Origin: Pseudogulbenkiania sp.
GTDB taxonomy: Bacteria > Pseudomonadota > Gammaproteobacteria > Burkholderiales > Chromobacteriaceae
DNA: 37,425 bases
Reading direction: 5' to 3'
Assembly: GCA_016192025.1 (NCBI GenBank)
Contig: JACPUY010000240.1
Coordinates: 1 to 37,425, forward strand
Made by a program: the position numbers and the translations under genes. Shown here piece by piece: positions 23,382-34,681 of this stretch (positions within the stretch are counted from its first letter, which is position 1; each line of letters begins with the position of its first letter). Below the pieces are notes generated by a model. The model ran no database searches. It worked only from the letters and a program-made list of their open reading frames with translations, and was not told the origin of the DNA.

Positions 23382-26300
23382 ATGCAGCTTACTCAGGAGC
23401 GGCTGGCGCGCTTGCAGCTGACCGGAACACTGCTCATCGTCTTCCTGCTATCCGGCAGCCTGGCCGGCTACTTCCTGTACAGCCACGGCCAGGACTACCA
23501 GCGCCACCAGGCCGCCCTCGATCGGGAGAGCGCCGAGGACACCCGGGGTCATTTGCAGTCCTACAACAAGCACGCGACCGAACTGCTGGAATCGCTGCGA
23601 CAGCAAGCCCACAGCACGCTGCAGCGCCAGTTGCAGCAGCAGGTCGAGCAGGCTTACCGCGTCGCCGACACCCTCTGGCGACGCGAACGCCAGCACCTGC
23701 CGCCGGAGCAGATACGCGCACTGATCCGCGAAACGCTGCGCCCGCTGCGCTTCTTCGACGGCCGCGGCTATTTCTTCATCGACACGCTGGACGGCCGTTG
23801 TGTGCTACTGCCGACCGCACCGGAACGCGAAGGCCGCTCGCTACTGGACCTCCGCGACGACCGCGGCAGCTACATCATGCAGAACCTGATCCGCTCAGTG
23901 GACAACCCGCAGGGTGCGGGTTTCACCCGTTACCGCTGGCAGCTGCCGGGCAGCACGCAGATGGCCGACAAGATCGCCTACGCCCGCCGCTTCGAACCGT
24001 TCGGCTGGCTGATCGGGGCCGGCGAGTACGTCGCCAACGTCGAGCGGGATCTGCAGCAACAGGGGCTGCTGCTGCTCGGCAACGCCTCGCCCGAGCAAGT
24101 GGGGCAGATGATCATCATCGACGCCGACAGTCGAATCCGCCTGGCGCCCGGCGCACCGCAGTGGCAGGGCCAGGATTATCACCACCTGCCTGCCGCCGCG
24201 GCCGCTGCCTTTTCCCGCCTCCTGGCGGTGGCGCCGCAGCACGGTTTCAGCACCGTCACCCTGCCCTGGCCCGGCCAGATGCCGGCTAGGCCGCAGCTGG
24301 CTCACGTCCACCGCCTGCCGGCCTGGGGCTGGACGCTGATCAGCGCCGCGCCGCTGGGCAGCCAGAGCCAGGAAGCCGGCCAGGCCCGGCACGAAGAATT
24401 GCGCCAGGGCCTGGTGTCGCGCGTGAACGCCACGCTGCTGATCACGCTGCTGGCGCTGCTCAGCGCCACGCTGTTCTCATGGTGGTTGAGCCGCTGGATG
24501 AAGGGCCTGATCGGGCGCTACCAGCACGACCTGCACACCAGCATGACGGCCTTGCGCGAGAGCTCGCGCGACCTGTTGCTGTCGCGCTTCATGGTGGACC
24601 ATGCCAGCGACATGGTGGTACTGCTCGACAGCCAGGACCGGCCGCGCTATCTGAACGACAAGGCGCGCACCTTGCTCGGCCCGGAAGACGGCCAAGCCCG
24701 AGCGATCGCCGCGCTGCTGCCTGCCCCCGGGCAGGCCTTGCCGCTGACCTATGAAACCGAATTGGACGGGCTGCCGCTGGAAATCAACCTGACCAGCATG
24801 GACTACGAGGGCACGGCTTACCGCTCGCTGCGCGCGCGCGACATCAGCCGCCGGCAACAGGCGGAAAAACAGCAGCGGCTGGCGGCCAAGGTGTTCGAGA
24901 CCAGCACCCAGGCCATCGTGATCAGCGATGCCGACAACCGCATCGTGGCGGTGAACCAGGCCTTCAGCGCGATCACCGGCTACAGCGAGCGGGAAGTGCT
25001 GGGCCAGACTCCGGCCATGCTGTCCTCGGGCCAGCATGACCGGGGCTTCTACCAGCAGCTGTGGCAGATGCTGAACGAGCGCGGCCGCTGGGCCGGTGAA
25101 ATCTGGAACCGGCGCAAGGATGGCTCGGTCTTCCCGGAATGGCTGAGCATTTCGCTGCTGAAGGACGAACAGGGCCGGGTCAGCCATCACATCGCGCTGT
25201 TCTCCGACATCAGCGAGCACAAGGAACAGGAGGCCTACATCCGGCACATGGCGGAATACGACTTCCTCACCGACCTGCCCAACCGCGCGCTGATCCACGA
25301 CCGGCTGACCCAGGCGATCCACGCCGCCGAACGCCAGCGCCAGCAATTGGCGGTGCTGTTCCTCGACCTGGACCATTTCAAGAACATCAACGACACCCTC
25401 GGCCACGCCTGCGGCGACGAGCTGCTGCAACAGGTGGCCCGGCGCCTGCAGGGCGCGGTACGCAGCGCCGACACGGTGGGGCGCAACGGCGGCGACGAGT
25501 TCGTGCTGATCCTGCCCGAACTGACCACTCCGGCTGAAGCCGCCCAGCTGGCGCAACGCCTGCTCGACGAATTGCAGCAGCCGTTCCGGATCGCCGGCCT
25601 GCCGCTGTCGATCACCACCAGCATCGGCATCAGCCTCTACCCCGACAACGGCCGCGAGTTGCAGGACCTGCTGATGAGCGCCGACCTGGCGATGTACCAC
25701 GCCAAGGCGCAGGGACGGAACCGCTACCAGTTCTTCACACCGGAGCTGAACGCCCAGGTGGCCGAGCGGCTGGCGCTAGAAAACCACCTGCGCCTGGCGC
25801 TGGAGCAGCAGCAATTGCACCTAGTCTACCAGCCGCAGTTCGACATCGGCGGGCAGAACATTATCGGCTGCGAGGCGCTGCTGCGCTGGCAGCACCCCGA
25901 GGAAGGCCTGATTTCGCCGGCGCGTTTCGTGCCGCTGGCCGAAGAAACCGGCCTGATCGTGACCATCGGGCGCTGGGTACTGGACGAAGCCTGCCGCCAG
26001 GCGGCGGTGTGGCTGGCGGCCGGCACCCCGCTCAGGGTGGCGGTCAACGTGTCGGCCAAACAGCTGGGACAATCCGACTTCGTCGCCGAGGTACAGGCGG
26101 CACTGGCGCGCCACCAGCTGCCGAGCCGTCTGCTGGAACTGGAGGTCACCGAAAGCACGCTGATGGAAGACGCCGAGCAAGCTGCGCGCCGCCTGCAGGA
26201 GCTCAAGGCGCTGGGCATCCATCTGGCGGTGGATGACTTCGGCACCGGCTACTCCAGCCTGGCCTACCTCAAGCGTTTCACCCCGGACCTGATCAAGATC

Positions 26301-26543
26301 GACCGCGCCTTCGTGACGCACCTGCCGGAGAATGCCGACGACGCCGCGATCGTGACGGCCATCATCGAACTGGCCGAAGCGCTCGGCATGAGCACCCTGG
26401 CCGAAGGCGTGGAAAACGAGGCGCAGCGGGCCTATCTGGCCGAAATCGGCTGCGACGGCGTGCAGGGCTACCTGACCGGCCGGCCGCAGAGCGCCGCGGA
26501 ACTGGCGGCGCGGCTGACGGCGCCGGGCTCAGTCGAAGCGTAG
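23382..26543 (+). CDS. Cache-PAS-PAS-GGDEF-EAL c-di-GMP signalling protein
   Basis: Membrane-bound 1053-residue protein that can in principle both make and degrade c-di-GMP. TM1 is about residues 13-33. A periplasmic Cache-type sensor (about 34-348) contains [19 protein letters not shown] and [15 protein letters not shown]2 is about 351-372. Two PAS domains follow: about 400-490, less clear, and about 505-620, [19 protein letters not shown]. The GGDEF motif at 703-707 is intact with an I-site Arg694-x-x-Asp697. The EAL domain has Glu831-Ala-Leu, [10 protein letters not shown] (951-960), LIKIDRAFV and AEGVEN, so the catalytic residues for phosphodiesterase activity appear present. TATAAT at 23348-23353 may be its -10. 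It converges with, and overlaps by 15 bases, the 3' end of tamB. Confidence 0.95.
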   Translation: MQLTQERLARLQLTGTLLIVFLLSGSLAGYFLYSHGQDYQRHQAALDRESAEDTRGHLQSYNKHATELLESLRQQAHSTLQRQLQQQVEQAYRVADTLWRRERQHLPPEQIRALIRETLRPLRFFDGRGYFFIDTLDGRCVLLPTAPEREGRSLLDLRDDRGSYIMQNLIRSVDNPQGAGFTRYRWQLPGSTQMADKIAYARRFEPFGWLIGAGEYVANVERDLQQQGLLLLGNASPEQVGQMIIIDADSRIRLAPGAPQWQGQDYHHLPAAAAAAFSRLLAVAPQHGFSTVTLPWPGQMPARPQLAHVHRLPAWGWTLISAAPLGSQSQEAGQARHEELRQGLVSRVNATLLITLLALLSATLFSWWLSRWMKGLIGRYQHDLHTSMTALRESSRDLLLSRFMVDHASDMVVLLDSQDRPRYLNDKARTLLGPEDGQARAIAALLPAPGQALPLTYETELDGLPLEINLTSMDYEGTAYRSLRARDISRRQQAEKQQRLAAKVFETSTQAIVISDADNRIVAVNQAFSAITGYSEREVLGQTPAMLSSGQHDRGFYQQLWQMLNERGRWAGEIWNRRKDGSVFPEWLSISLLKDEQGRVSHHIALFSDISEHKEQEAYIRHMAEYDFLTDLPNRALIHDRLTQAIHAAERQRQQLAVLFLDLDHFKNINDTLGHACGDELLQQVARRLQGAVRSADTVGRNGGDEFVLILPELTTPAEAAQLAQRLLDELQQPFRIAGLPLSITTSIGISLYPDNGRELQDLLMSADLAMYHAKAQGRNRYQFFTPELNAQVAERLALENHLRLALEQQQLHLVYQPQFDIGGQNIIGCEALLRWQHPEEGLISPARFVPLAEETGLIVTIGRWVLDEACRQAAVWLAAGTPLRVAVNVSAKQLGQSDFVAEVQAALARHQLPSRLLELEVTESTLMEDAEQAARRLQELKALGIHLAVDDFGTGYSSLAYLKRFTPDLIKIDRAFVTHLPENADDAAIVTAIIELAEALGMSTLAEGVENEAQRAYLAEIGCDGVQGYLTGRPQSAAELAARLTAPGSVEA

Positions 26544-29500
26544 CGTGTAGCGCGTCTCGAGCGAGGCGGTGCTGCCGGCACGCAGCACCAGCGACCAGCC
26601 CTTGGACAGCTGATAGGCCAGCTTGACCGCCTGGTTGGCACTGGCGATGCCGTATTCATAGCCAAGGTACAGCTCGCGCGTCAGCTGCCGTCCCACCGTC
26701 ACCACCTGCTCGGCCGGGCTGACCGTGCCGTCCGGCCGGGTCTTCTGCTGCTGGCTGACCAGGCCGAGGTCGTCGAACAGGCCGAGGCGGTCGTTGATGG
26801 TGCCGGCCAGCAGCGCGCCGGCGGCGGCGGCCAGCGCCGCGTCGTCGCGGGTGCCGCCGGCCGAGGCCCGCCCCAACACCAGCCAGGACAGTTTGTCGCG
26901 TTCGGACAGCGCCTCGTCGGCGATCAGCCGGATCGACGGCGCCGCGACGCTGCCGCCGACCTCCACCCCGGCCCCGACCGGCGACAGCCGCCGCTTGGCG
27001 CGCACGTTGAGCGCCGGATTGTCGAGCGCGCCGGTGAAGGTGATGGTGCCGTACTCGATGTCGAGATCCTGGCCGTAGGCCTTGTAGCGTCCCTTCACCA
27101 CCCGCACCTGGCCGCGTGCCGCCGGCGCCTCGCCCGGCGCGGCGCTGACCCGCACCACCCCGCTCAATTCCACGTCCAGCCCCTGGCCGGTGAAGCGGAA
27201 ACGCTCGCCCAGGTCGAGGTCGAGCCGCACCGTCACCGGCAGGGTGGCCAGCGCCGACGGCGGCGCCGACTCGCGTCCAGCGACATGCACGTCGTCCGAC
27301 AGCTGTGGCGTGCCGAGCTTGGGCAGCTCCACCCGCCCCTGATCGGCGCGCACGCGCCCGGTCAGCGTGAGTTTCCGCTCGGCGAAGGCGACGTCGCCGT
27401 CGCCGGAGATCACCAGCCGGCGAGTGGGGCGGTCGAACACGCTGAAACGCTTGAAGCTGACCCGCACCGTGGCGTCGGGACCGCTATCCCTAAGGTCCAG
27501 CGTGCCGCTCGCCAGCGCCTCGCCCTCGCCGCTGGCGAAGCGCAGCCGGTCGAGCAGCAGGCGGCGCCCGTCCAGCCGGGCTTCCAGCACGCCGTCGGCC
27601 AGCCTCAGGCCGGTCTTGCGATCGGCGAACAGCAGTCCCTTGCCGTCGAGGCGGCCCTGCGCCAGCGGCGCCGCCAGCGGCCCGCTCAAGGCGACGTTGG
27701 CGGCCAGCTGCCCGCCCAGTTCCAGCCCGGGACCGGCCAGCCCGGCCAGGGCTTTCAGCGTCGGCACCTCGAGCTGCAGCGTGGCGGCGAGCGGCGTGCG
27801 TCCGTCGATGCCGCCATTCAACGGCATCGAGCCGCTGCCGCTGGCGTTCAGGTAGCGGCTCTGCAGCTGCAGGTCGAACAGCGCCCGGCTGCCGTCCAGG
27901 CGCAGGCCGGCCCGGCTGGTACCCAGCTCCAGCGCCAGTTGGCGACCATTGCTGCCGGGCAGCCAGACGTCGCCGCCGGCACGCTGCAGGTTGATCTGCC
28001 CCTGCAGCGTGCGGCTGCCGGAGAGCGCCCAGTCGCCGGATACCACCAGCGTCTGCCGCACCGGCAGCGCGACGAAGGGCGCCAGTTCGGCCAGGTGGAT
28101 GCCGGCCGCCCGGCCGCGCGTATCCAGCCTGCCGCTGCCGTCGCGGCGCAATTGCTGCAGTTCGAGCGTGCCGCCCAGCGCCGCCAGCCGGGTCGCGCCC
28201 AGTTCCAGCCACTGCGGCCCCACGCTTAAGCTGGCCGGGGCGAGCAGCGTCAGCCCGGGTTTGCCGGCGAGCTGCAGCTGTTCAAGCGTGCCCTGCCACT
28301 GCGTGCTGCCCGCCGCCAGGCCTCCGCTGGCGCGCAGCGCCAGGGTGTAGGGCTGTTGCTTGACGCTCAGCCGGCCGTCGAGCTCGATGCGGTGACGGTT
28401 GCGCTGGCCGGCGGCGTTGAGGCGCAGCGTGCTGGCGCCGACGTCGGCCAGCCGCAGTCGCTGGGCATCCAGTTGCAGGCGGAACGGACTGGCCGCGTCG
28501 GCCTGCAAATCGCCCACCAGCGTCAGCGCCTCGACGCCGACCCCGCCGCCCGGCAGCGCCAGCCGCTCGGCCTTGAGATTGGCCGACAGCAGCGGCAGCT
28601 TGGGCGTGCCGGCCAGATCGAGCTGGCCGCCGACACGGCCGGCGAAACCAGGTCCGAGCAGACGCAGGTTGGGCGCGTCGATCAGCAGCTTGAGCCGGTC
28701 GCCCGCTGCGCCGTAGCTGCCGCCGGCCTGCAGGCGGTTGTCGGCCAGCCGCAGATCGGCGTCGAGACGCTTGAGCCGGCCGGGCTGCAGGTCCAGCTCG
28801 GCGCGGCCGGTGAGCGGCGCTCCGGACAGCCGGCTGGGGGAAAACTGCAGCCGGACGGTGGCAGCCAGCGGACTCGCCAACTGGCCGCGCGCGGTCAGCC
28901 GGGCGTTGAGGTCACCCGCCGGCCAGCCCTTGATGAAACGCGCCGGGTCGGCCCGCTCCAGCGCGCCGGACAGCTCGAAACGGCGCGCCTGCTGCAGCTC
29001 GACGCGGCCAGCGAGCGCCAGCCGGCCGCCGGCGGCGGACAACTGCACTTGCTCCAGCCGCAGCGCCTGGGCGCCTCCCTGCTCCAGCGCCACGCGCGCG
29101 TCCAGCGCCAGCTGCCGGCTCTTCAGCGCCGCGCCCAAGCGCGGCTGCGTCGGCGTACCCGTCAGCGTCAGCGTGCCGGCGACGGTCTCGTCCGGCGCGG
29201 CGGAATGCAGAGCGCGCAGTGCCACGTCCTGCAAGCGCGCACTGAGCGCCAGCGTGCGGGCGTCCAGCGTGCCGGCCAGCGCCACCCGGCCGCCACCGGC
29301 CAGTTGCGCCTCCAGCCCGCTCAACGTCAGGCGTTCGTCACGGACGCGGAACTCGCCGGCCAGGAAGGCCAGCGGCAAACGTCCGGCCGACAAGGCACCG
29401 GCCTCGCTGTTGACCAGCGACAGCCCGCCCACCACCGTCGCACCGGCCGCCGGCTCGGCATAGACGGCAAAGTTGAGCCGCGCCTTGGGCCAGGACGGCT

Positions 29501-30350
29501 GGAGCGCTTGGGGATTGATGCCGCCGACGCGCAGATCGAGGCGGCGGAAACGGTTCAGCGCCGACTTGGCGAACGGGTCGAAGCGGCCGGACACCTCGGC
29601 CAGCAGCCCGCGCCCGGCGACGGTGCCGCGCGCCTGCAGCTCGGCAAGGCTGCCCGCCAGGCCGAGGTCGGCCTTGATCGCCACCTCCTCCAGTACGCCG
29701 CGCGCCGCCAGCGAGCCGGAGAGCGCGAACGGGCGCGCGTCGGCCAGCGTCAGCGCCGCCGTACCGCCACCCCACGGCGAGTTCAGCCGCGCCAATCGCA
29801 CACGGTGCTGCCCGCCCTCGTAACGGTAGGCACCGGCGACGTCGTACAGGCGCACATCGCCCGGCAGCAGTGTCAGGCTAGCCAGCGCGAAACGGTCCAG
29901 CGCCACCGTCAGCGGCAGGGCCAGCGACTCCGGCAGCCGCGGCGGTGCCGCCGGTGCGGCGGCCTTGCTGGTAAAACGCACGTGGCCCAGTTCCAGCCGC
30001 GTCAGATGCAGCGTGCCCCGCCACAGCGCCGCCGGCAGCCAGTCGAGGCGCAGCCGCTCCACCTCGAGCACGCGGGCCGGGTCTTGCCAGCGCAGCCGCT
30101 GCAGTTCGAACCCCTGCCACAGCGTGCCGCGCACCGTGCCCACGCCGAGCCGCCCGTGGCTCAGCGCCGCCGCGCTGCGCCAGGCCCAGGCGAAGCCCTG
30201 CTCGCTGGACGTGGCCCAGCCGGCGAGCGCCGCCAGCGTCAGCAGCAGCGCCAGCACGCTTACGCCCAGCCAGCGCAGCGGCCGCCAGCCGCGGCGCGGC
30301 GGCTTGGCCGAAGCCGGGGAGGCGTCAGGAGAAGGTACGGGATGCGTCAT
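26529..30350 (-). CDS. tamB: TamB, inner-membrane partner of TamA
   Basis: A 1273-residue protein with a single N-terminal membrane anchor (about residues 27-47, [20 protein letters not shown]). A very long periplasmic body of repeated beta-rich segments follows (AsmA-like/TamB family). The conserved TamB (DUF490) C-terminal domain occupies about residues 930-1273: [50 protein letters not shown] and LYLGYEYGI, ending in a beta-strand [10 protein letters not shown]. TamB acts with TamA in assembling some outer-membrane proteins, and TamB-like proteins also move phospholipids to the outer membrane. It starts nine bases after tamA, so one operon is likely. Confidence 0.94.
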   Translation of the reverse strand: MTHPVPSPDASPASAKPPRRGWRPLRWLGVSVLALLLTLAALAGWATSSEQGFAWAWRSAAALSHGRLGVGTVRGTLWQGFELQRLRWQDPARVLEVERLRLDWLPAALWRGTLHLTRLELGHVRFTSKAAAPAAPPRLPESLALPLTVALDRFALASLTLLPGDVRLYDVAGAYRYEGGQHRVRLARLNSPWGGGTAALTLADARPFALSGSLAARGVLEEVAIKADLGLAGSLAELQARGTVAGRGLLAEVSGRFDPFAKSALNRFRRLDLRVGGINPQALQPSWPKARLNFAVYAEPAAGATVVGGLSLVNSEAGALSAGRLPLAFLAGEFRVRDERLTLSGLEAQLAGGGRVALAGTLDARTLALSARLQDVALRALHSAAPDETVAGTLTLTGTPTQPRLGAALKSRQLALDARVALEQGGAQALRLEQVQLSAAGGRLALAGRVELQQARRFELSGALERADPARFIKGWPAGDLNARLTARGQLASPLAATVRLQFSPSRLSGAPLTGRAELDLQPGRLKRLDADLRLADNRLQAGGSYGAAGDRLKLLIDAPNLRLLGPGFAGRVGGQLDLAGTPKLPLLSANLKAERLALPGGGVGVEALTLVGDLQADAASPFRLQLDAQRLRLADVGASTLRLNAAGQRNRHRIELDGRLSVKQQPYTLALRASGGLAAGSTQWQGTLEQLQLAGKPGLTLLAPASLSVGPQWLELGATRLAALGGTLELQQLRRDGSGRLDTRGRAAGIHLAELAPFVALPVRQTLVVSGDWALSGSRTLQGQINLQRAGGDVWLPGSNGRQLALELGTSRAGLRLDGSRALFDLQLQSRYLNASGSGSMPLNGGIDGRTPLAATLQLEVPTLKALAGLAGPGLELGGQLAANVALSGPLAAPLAQGRLDGKGLLFADRKTGLRLADGVLEARLDGRRLLLDRLRFASGEGEALASGTLDLRDSGPDATVRVSFKRFSVFDRPTRRLVISGDGDVAFAERKLTLTGRVRADQGRVELPKLGTPQLSDDVHVAGRESAPPSALATLPVTVRLDLDLGERFRFTGQGLDVELSGVVRVSAAPGEAPAARGQVRVVKGRYKAYGQDLDIEYGTITFTGALDNPALNVRAKRRLSPVGAGVEVGGSVAAPSIRLIADEALSERDKLSWLVLGRASAGGTRDDAALAAAAGALLAGTINDRLGLFDDLGLVSQQQKTRPDGTVSPAEQVVTVGRQLTRELYLGYEYGIASANQAVKLAYQLSKGWSLVLRAGSTASLETRYTLRFD

Positions 30351-30359
30351 GTCGTTCCG

Positions 30360-32132
30360 TCAGAAGGCCAGCCCCAAGCTCAGATACCAGCGTATCTTGC
30401 CGTCGTCCTGCGCCTTGGCGATGTCCAGCGCCAAGGGCGCCACCGGGCTCATCCAGCGCAGGCCGACGCCATTGCTGTGCGCCAGCGAGAAATCCTGCCA
30501 GCTGTCGGCGGCGTTGCCGGCGTCGTGGAACAGCGCCAGCGACCAGTTGCGGCTGACCGGAATCTGGTACTCCAGGCTGCCCACCGCCAGCACGCGCCCG
30601 CCCAGCACCGAGTCGTCCGGCCCGGGCAGGCCGAGGCCGAGGTACTCGTAGCCGCGCACGCTGGTGGCGCCGCCGGTGCGGAACAGCCGCGAGGTCGGCA
30701 CGCGGTCGGCGTTGTTGGTGAAGACCTCGCCCAGTTCGATCCGGCTGACCAGCGTGCCCCAGTTCTTCCGCGGGCTCCAGTAATGCACCAGCTTGCCGTA
30801 GCCGCGCACGAAGGCGGCGCTCGACAGCGTGTCGCCCAGCGTGGTGGAGAGTTGCAGGTCGATCAGCGTACCGGCGCGCGGCCGGCGCAGGTCGTCCAGC
30901 TGGCGCCGCGTCCAACCGTAGCTCAACAGCAGCGCACTATTATCCTGACTCAGGGTATCGGCCACAGTTTCCTGTTCCAGCAGGTATTCCAGGCCGATGC
31001 GCGATTCGATGGTGCCAGAGCTGCGGATGCGCCACAGCCCGCCTTCCAGCGCGTCGGTCTCGACCCCCTGCACGTCGCTGTGCTTGAAGGCGGCGTTGAG
31101 GCTGTGCGAGTAACCGTCGGACTGACGCGGAAAACTCAGGCCAAACTTCAGCGCCTGCTCACTCGGCTTGTGCTCGAGCAGGATCGAGCCGATGTAGCCG
31201 CGCTTGAACAGGTTGTAGTGGTCGTAGCCGATACGGGTGCCGAGCCCCTCGCCGGCCTCGTAGGTCAGGCCCAGCGCCAGCTTCTGGCGCGGCAACTCCT
31301 CGACCGCCACGTCCACCGGCACGCGGCCGTCGCTGATCTTCGCCATGTCGGCGCTGACCACCACGCTGGAAAAGTACGGCGACTGCTCCAGCGCCGACTG
31401 GTAATCCAGCAGCCGCTGCAAGGTATAAGGCGCACCGGGGCGGAAACGCGCCATGCCGATCACCACGTCCTCGGGATAGCGCTTGAGGCCGCTGATGCTG
31501 ATCGGACCGAAGGCCACCGGGTCGGCGCTGTCCAGCTCCACCGTCAGCGTGGCGCGCCGGGTCGCCGGGTCGATGTCGGCGCGGCTGGCGGCAATCCGTG
31601 CCCGCGGGTAGCCATCGACCTGCAGCTGGCGCAGGGCCACGCGCTTGCCGCTGTCCCACTCGACCTGGCGGAAGCGCGCCCCGGTCGGCAGCGGCCACAG
31701 CTCCAGCGCGCGCGCCAGCCGCGGCTGGTAGTCTTCGGCCAGCCTCACCGGGCCGGCCAGCCGCAGCGTAACGTCGTCGATCAGCACCGGCTCGCCCGGC
31801 TCCACCGCCAGGCGGTAGCGGCGCGGCGCGCGGCTTTCCTCGTCCAGCCGGATCTTGGCGGCGAAATAGCCCTCGGTTTCCAGTAGGGTCTGCGCCTGTC
31901 CCGGCGCCTCGCGCAGCAGCGCCTCGAGCTGCATCTCGTCCATGTCTGGATCGTTCTGGCTGGCGACCAGTTCGAGGCTGCCGGCCAGCAGCTCGCCCAG
32001 ATCGCCCGGCGCCGCGATCTCTACCGTGTACGGCAGCGCGGCCCAGGCGTTGCCGACTGGCAGCGATAGCGCGGCCGCCAGCAGGGCGCGGCAGGAGAGA
32101 GAGGCCATGCGGCCGAATGCGGAAGGCGTCAT
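30360..32132 (-). CDS. tamA: TamA, Omp85-family outer-membrane assembly protein
   Basis: A 590-residue outer-membrane protein. The signal peptide is at about residues 1-32 (CRALLAAALSLPVGNAWA). Three POTRA-like domains follow to about residue 260 (PYTVEIAAPGDLGELL; EPVLIDDVTLRLAGPV; DPVAFGPISISGLKRYPEDV). A 16-strand Omp85 barrel contains the lid-loop motif TSVRGYEYLGLG and ends in the phenylalanine-type terminal strand WYLSLGLAF. The length is similar to E. coli TamA (577). ATG 32132 has AGGA very close (two bases); an internal ATG at 32108 would still give a signal peptide. It forms an operon with tamB. Confidence 0.93.
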   Translation of the reverse strand: MTPSAFGRMASLSCRALLAAALSLPVGNAWAALPYTVEIAAPGDLGELLAGSLELVASQNDPDMDEMQLEALLREAPGQAQTLLETEGYFAAKIRLDEESRAPRRYRLAVEPGEPVLIDDVTLRLAGPVRLAEDYQPRLARALELWPLPTGARFRQVEWDSGKRVALRQLQVDGYPRARIAASRADIDPATRRATLTVELDSADPVAFGPISISGLKRYPEDVVIGMARFRPGAPYTLQRLLDYQSALEQSPYFSSVVVSADMAKISDGRVPVDVAVEELPRQKLALGLTYEAGEGLGTRIGYDHYNLFKRGYIGSILLEHKPSEQALKFGLSFPRQSDGYSHSLNAAFKHSDVQGVETDALEGGLWRIRSSGTIESRIGLEYLLEQETVADTLSQDNSALLLSYGWTRRQLDDLRRPRAGTLIDLQLSTTLGDTLSSAAFVRGYGKLVHYWSPRKNWGTLVSRIELGEVFTNNADRVPTSRLFRTGGATSVRGYEYLGLGLPGPDDSVLGGRVLAVGSLEYQIPVSRNWSLALFHDAGNAADSWQDFSLAHSNGVGLRWMSPVAPLALDIAKAQDDGKIRWYLSLGLAF

Positions 32133-32395
32133 GATCCTAATGGTAAATAAAGCCTGCCGGAGGAGCGAGCAGAAACGGCGCGGCAACCGGCGGGGGCGAG
32201 CACACGACACGGCGGTCCTCCAGGATCGGGAGCGGGACGACCAACAACGACGCGGGAACGAGCACTCGCCGACGCACATGGGCGCGGTGGGACGTTTTTA
32301 ATGCCCCAGGTCAAGGCTTGATCGGATCGCGAGGAGAGAAAATGTGCCATAGGGGCCATCCAACGGCGGCCGACCCCTTGTCTAGGTACCTCGAA

Positions 32396-32614
32396 ATGGC
32401 AAAAAAGTTTCCCCTGCTTCCCAAGCACCCTGAGCGCATCTGCTGGGGCTGCGACAAGTACTGCTCGGTCGACGAACTGCGCTGCGGCAACGGTTCCGAC
32501 CGCACGCAACACCCGATGGAGCTGTTCGGCGAAGACTGGGCCGAGCTGGAAAACGACACGACGGAGGAAGCGGAGGCAAACGGCGAGCGGCCGCAGGCTG
32601 AGCCTCCGCGCTAA
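32396..32614 (+). CDS. DUF3079 small Cys-rich protein
   Basis: A 72-residue protein matching DUF3079, whose members begin MAKKFPLxPKHPERICWGCDKYC. Four cysteines (CWGC, YC, RC within residues 14-29) and GNGSDRTQHPMELFGEDW are conserved. The Cys pattern suggests zinc or Fe-S binding; no function is known to me. Start choice: ATG 32396 is the family start. A much better Shine-Dalgarno (GAGGAGAGAAA) precedes an in-frame ATG at 32342, which would add 18 residues with two rare AGG codons, so the longer form cannot be excluded. It is a single gene between tamA (divergent) and lpdA (convergent). Confidence 0.85.
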   Translation: MAKKFPLLPKHPERICWGCDKYCSVDELRCGNGSDRTQHPMELFGEDWAELENDTTEEAEANGERPQAEPPR

Positions 32615-32625
32615 GCCCCGGACAA

Positions 32626-32654
32626 CAAAAAAGCGGCGGGATGATCCCGCCGCT
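32626..32654 (-). terminator. Rho-independent terminator of the aceE-aceF-lpdA operon
   Basis: An 11-bp perfect stem (AGCGGCGGGAT / ATCCCGCCGCT, 32632-32654) is followed by six Ts on the minus strand, 24 bases after the lpdA stop. It lies between the convergent DUF3079 gene and lpdA. Confidence 0.92.
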
Positions 32655-32677
32655 GTCTCAGCCTGCTGCCGCTACGC

Positions 32678-34456
32678 TTACTTCTTGCGCTGCGGCGGCA
32701 GATCAGTACACGTGCCGTGCGCCACTTCGGCCGCCATGCCGATGCTCTCGCCCAGCGTCGGGTGAGCGTGGATGGTCTTGCCGATGTCGGTGGCGTCGCA
32801 GCCCATTTCGATCGCCAGGCAGATTTCGCCCAGCATGTCGCCGGCGTGGGTGCCGACGATGGCGCCGCCGATGACCTGGTGCGTTTCGGCATCGAAAATC
32901 AGCTTGGTGAAGCCTTCGTCGCGGCCGTTGGCGATGGCGCGGCCGGAAGCGGCCCACGGGAACACCGATTTCTCGATCTTGATGCCGTCACGCTTGGCGA
33001 TTTCTTCGGTCATGCCGACCCAGGCCACTTCCGGATCGGTGTAGGCCACGCCCGGAATCACGCGGGCGTCGAAGAAGGCCTTGCCGCCGGCGCAGTTCTC
33101 GGCCGCCACGTGCGCTTCATGGACGGCTTTATGCGCGAGCATCGGCTGGCCGACGATGTCGCCGATGGCGTAGATGTGCGGCACATTGGTACGCTGCTGC
33201 TTGTCGACCTCGATGAAACCACGGTCGGTCACCGCCACGCCGGCGTTTTCGGCGGCGATCAGCTTGCCGTTCGGCGCGCGGCCGGCGGCCACCAGCACCA
33301 GGTCGTAGCACTGCGGTTCGACCGGGGCCTTGGTGCCTTCGAACGTCACCCAGATACCTTCGGGCCGGGCTTCGACCGCCACGGTCTTGGTGCTGGTCAT
33401 GATGTTGTCGAAGCGGTGGGCGTTCATCTTTTCCCACACCTTGACCAGGTCGCGGTCGGCGCCCTGCATCAGGCCGTCCAGCATCTCGACCACGTCGAGG
33501 CGCGCGCCCAGCGTCGAGTACACTGTGCCCATTTCCAGGCCGATGATGCCGCCGCCGATAATCAGCATCTTCTTCGGCACGGCCTTCAGTTCCAGCGCGC
33601 CGGTGGAATCCACAATGCGCGGGTCCTGCGGGATGAACGGCAGGTTCACCACGCGGCTGCCGGCGGCGATGATGGCGTTCTTGAACTTGATGGTCTGCTT
33701 GGCACCGGTCTTGTCCTGGCCGCTGCCTTCGGTGGTTTCCACCTGCAGGTGATGCGGGTCGAGGAAGGAGCCGACGCCGCGCACCACGTCCACCTTGCGC
33801 GCCTTGGCCATGCCGGCGAGACCGCCGGTCAGCTTGCCGATGACCTTTTCCTTGTAGCCGCGCAGCATGTCGATGTCGATTTCCGGCGCGGCGAACTTGA
33901 TGCCGTTGGCGGCCAGATGCTTCACCTCGTCGATCACCGCCGCGTTGTGCAGCAGCGCCTTGGACGGGATGCAGCCGACGTTCAGGCACACGCCACCTAG
34001 GGTGGCATAGCGCTCGACCAGTACCACATTCAGGCCCAGGTCGGCGGCGCGGAAGGCGGCGGAGTAGCCGCCGGGGCCGGCGCCCAGCACCAGCACGTCA
34101 CATTCGATGTCGGCAGCGCCGGTGTGGCTGGCAGCCTGCGGAGCCGGAGTCGGGGCGGCTTTCGGCGCTTCCACGGCGGCAGCCGGCGCCGCCTTCGGCG
34201 CTTCGGCCGCGGCACCCACGGCCTCGACGATGGCGATCACGTCGCCTTCGCTGATCTTGCCGCCGACGGCGACCTTCAGCTCGACGATCTTGCCGGCGTG
34301 GCTGGCCGGCACTTCCATCGTGGCCTTGTCGGTTTCCAGCGTGATCAGCGAGTCTTCCACGGCGACCACGTCGCCGGCTTTGACGAACACTTCGATGATG
34401 TCCACATTGCTGTGGCCGCCGATGTCCGGCACTTTCAGTTCGATCAGATTGCTCAT
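32678..34456 (-). CDS. lpdA: Dihydrolipoyl dehydrogenase with N-terminal lipoyl domain
   Basis: E3 of the pyruvate dehydrogenase complex, reoxidising dihydrolipoyl groups with NAD+. It is 592 residues because a lipoyl domain (about 1-80, lipoyl-Lys44 in [10 protein letters not shown]) and an Ala/Pro linker (about 81-113) precede the usual roughly 475-residue enzyme. The FAD site is [20 protein letters not shown]. The redox disulfide is Cys157/Cys162 in [13 protein letters not shown]. The NAD site is [14 protein letters not shown], and the C-terminal catalytic His-Glu lies in HAHPTLGES. This lipoyl-E3 layout is known from Neisseria and relatives. It is the last gene of the operon, separated from aceF by a foldback element. 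Confidence 0.96.
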   Translation of the reverse strand: MSNLIELKVPDIGGHSNVDIIEVFVKAGDVVAVEDSLITLETDKATMEVPASHAGKIVELKVAVGGKISEGDVIAIVEAVGAAAEAPKAAPAAAVEAPKAAPTPAPQAASHTGAADIECDVLVLGAGPGGYSAAFRAADLGLNVVLVERYATLGGVCLNVGCIPSKALLHNAAVIDEVKHLAANGIKFAAPEIDIDMLRGYKEKVIGKLTGGLAGMAKARKVDVVRGVGSFLDPHHLQVETTEGSGQDKTGAKQTIKFKNAIIAAGSRVVNLPFIPQDPRIVDSTGALELKAVPKKMLIIGGGIIGLEMGTVYSTLGARLDVVEMLDGLMQGADRDLVKVWEKMNAHRFDNIMTSTKTVAVEARPEGIWVTFEGTKAPVEPQCYDLVLVAAGRAPNGKLIAAENAGVAVTDRGFIEVDKQQRTNVPHIYAIGDIVGQPMLAHKAVHEAHVAAENCAGGKAFFDARVIPGVAYTDPEVAWVGMTEEIAKRDGIKIEKSVFPWAASGRAIANGRDEGFTKLIFDAETHQVIGGAIVGTHAGDMLGEICLAIEMGCDATDIGKTIHAHPTLGESIGMAAEVAHGTCTDLPPQRKK

Positions 34457-34537
34457 GGAGTTTCTATCCCTAAGCGTGGAATGAGGGGGGTTGGATGAGA
34501 CCTCCTGTGCGGCGTCCCATTGTCATTTGAACCATTG

Positions 34538-34681
34538 GAGCTGGCGAAGAAATCGTCCCACAGGGACTCCCTGCGGTCATCACCGCAGCCCAAGGCGGGT
34601 TCGAGACGCCCGGCCGTACACGTGTACGGCGAGCATCACAGGACCAGGATTGGGCTGCGCAGTCGATTTATTCGCGAGCTC
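34538..34681. repeat. Foldback (MITE/REP-like) element between aceF and lpdA
   Basis: Terminal inverted repeats match at 16 of 18 positions: left GAGCTGGCGAAGAAATCG (34538-34555), right reverse complement GAGCTCGCGAATAAATCG (34664-34681). Nested palindromes lie inside: CAGGGA/TCCCTG (34561-34573), CTGCGGT/ACCGCAG (34571-34588), a perfect GCCGTACACGTGTACGGC (34613-34630) and GCAGCCCA/TGGGCTGC (34585-34658). No open frame or clear target duplication is visible. The right end overlaps the aceF stop codon (TCA at 34680-34682). Inside the operon it would form a large mRNA hairpin. Confidence 0.65.

Noticed and set aside
28356-31886. Very long plus-strand open frame (1176 codons) opposite tamB/tamA
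   Set aside because: It is antisense to two well-supported genes, its product is Arg/Gln/Ala-rich with no domain, and such shadows are expected at this GC content.
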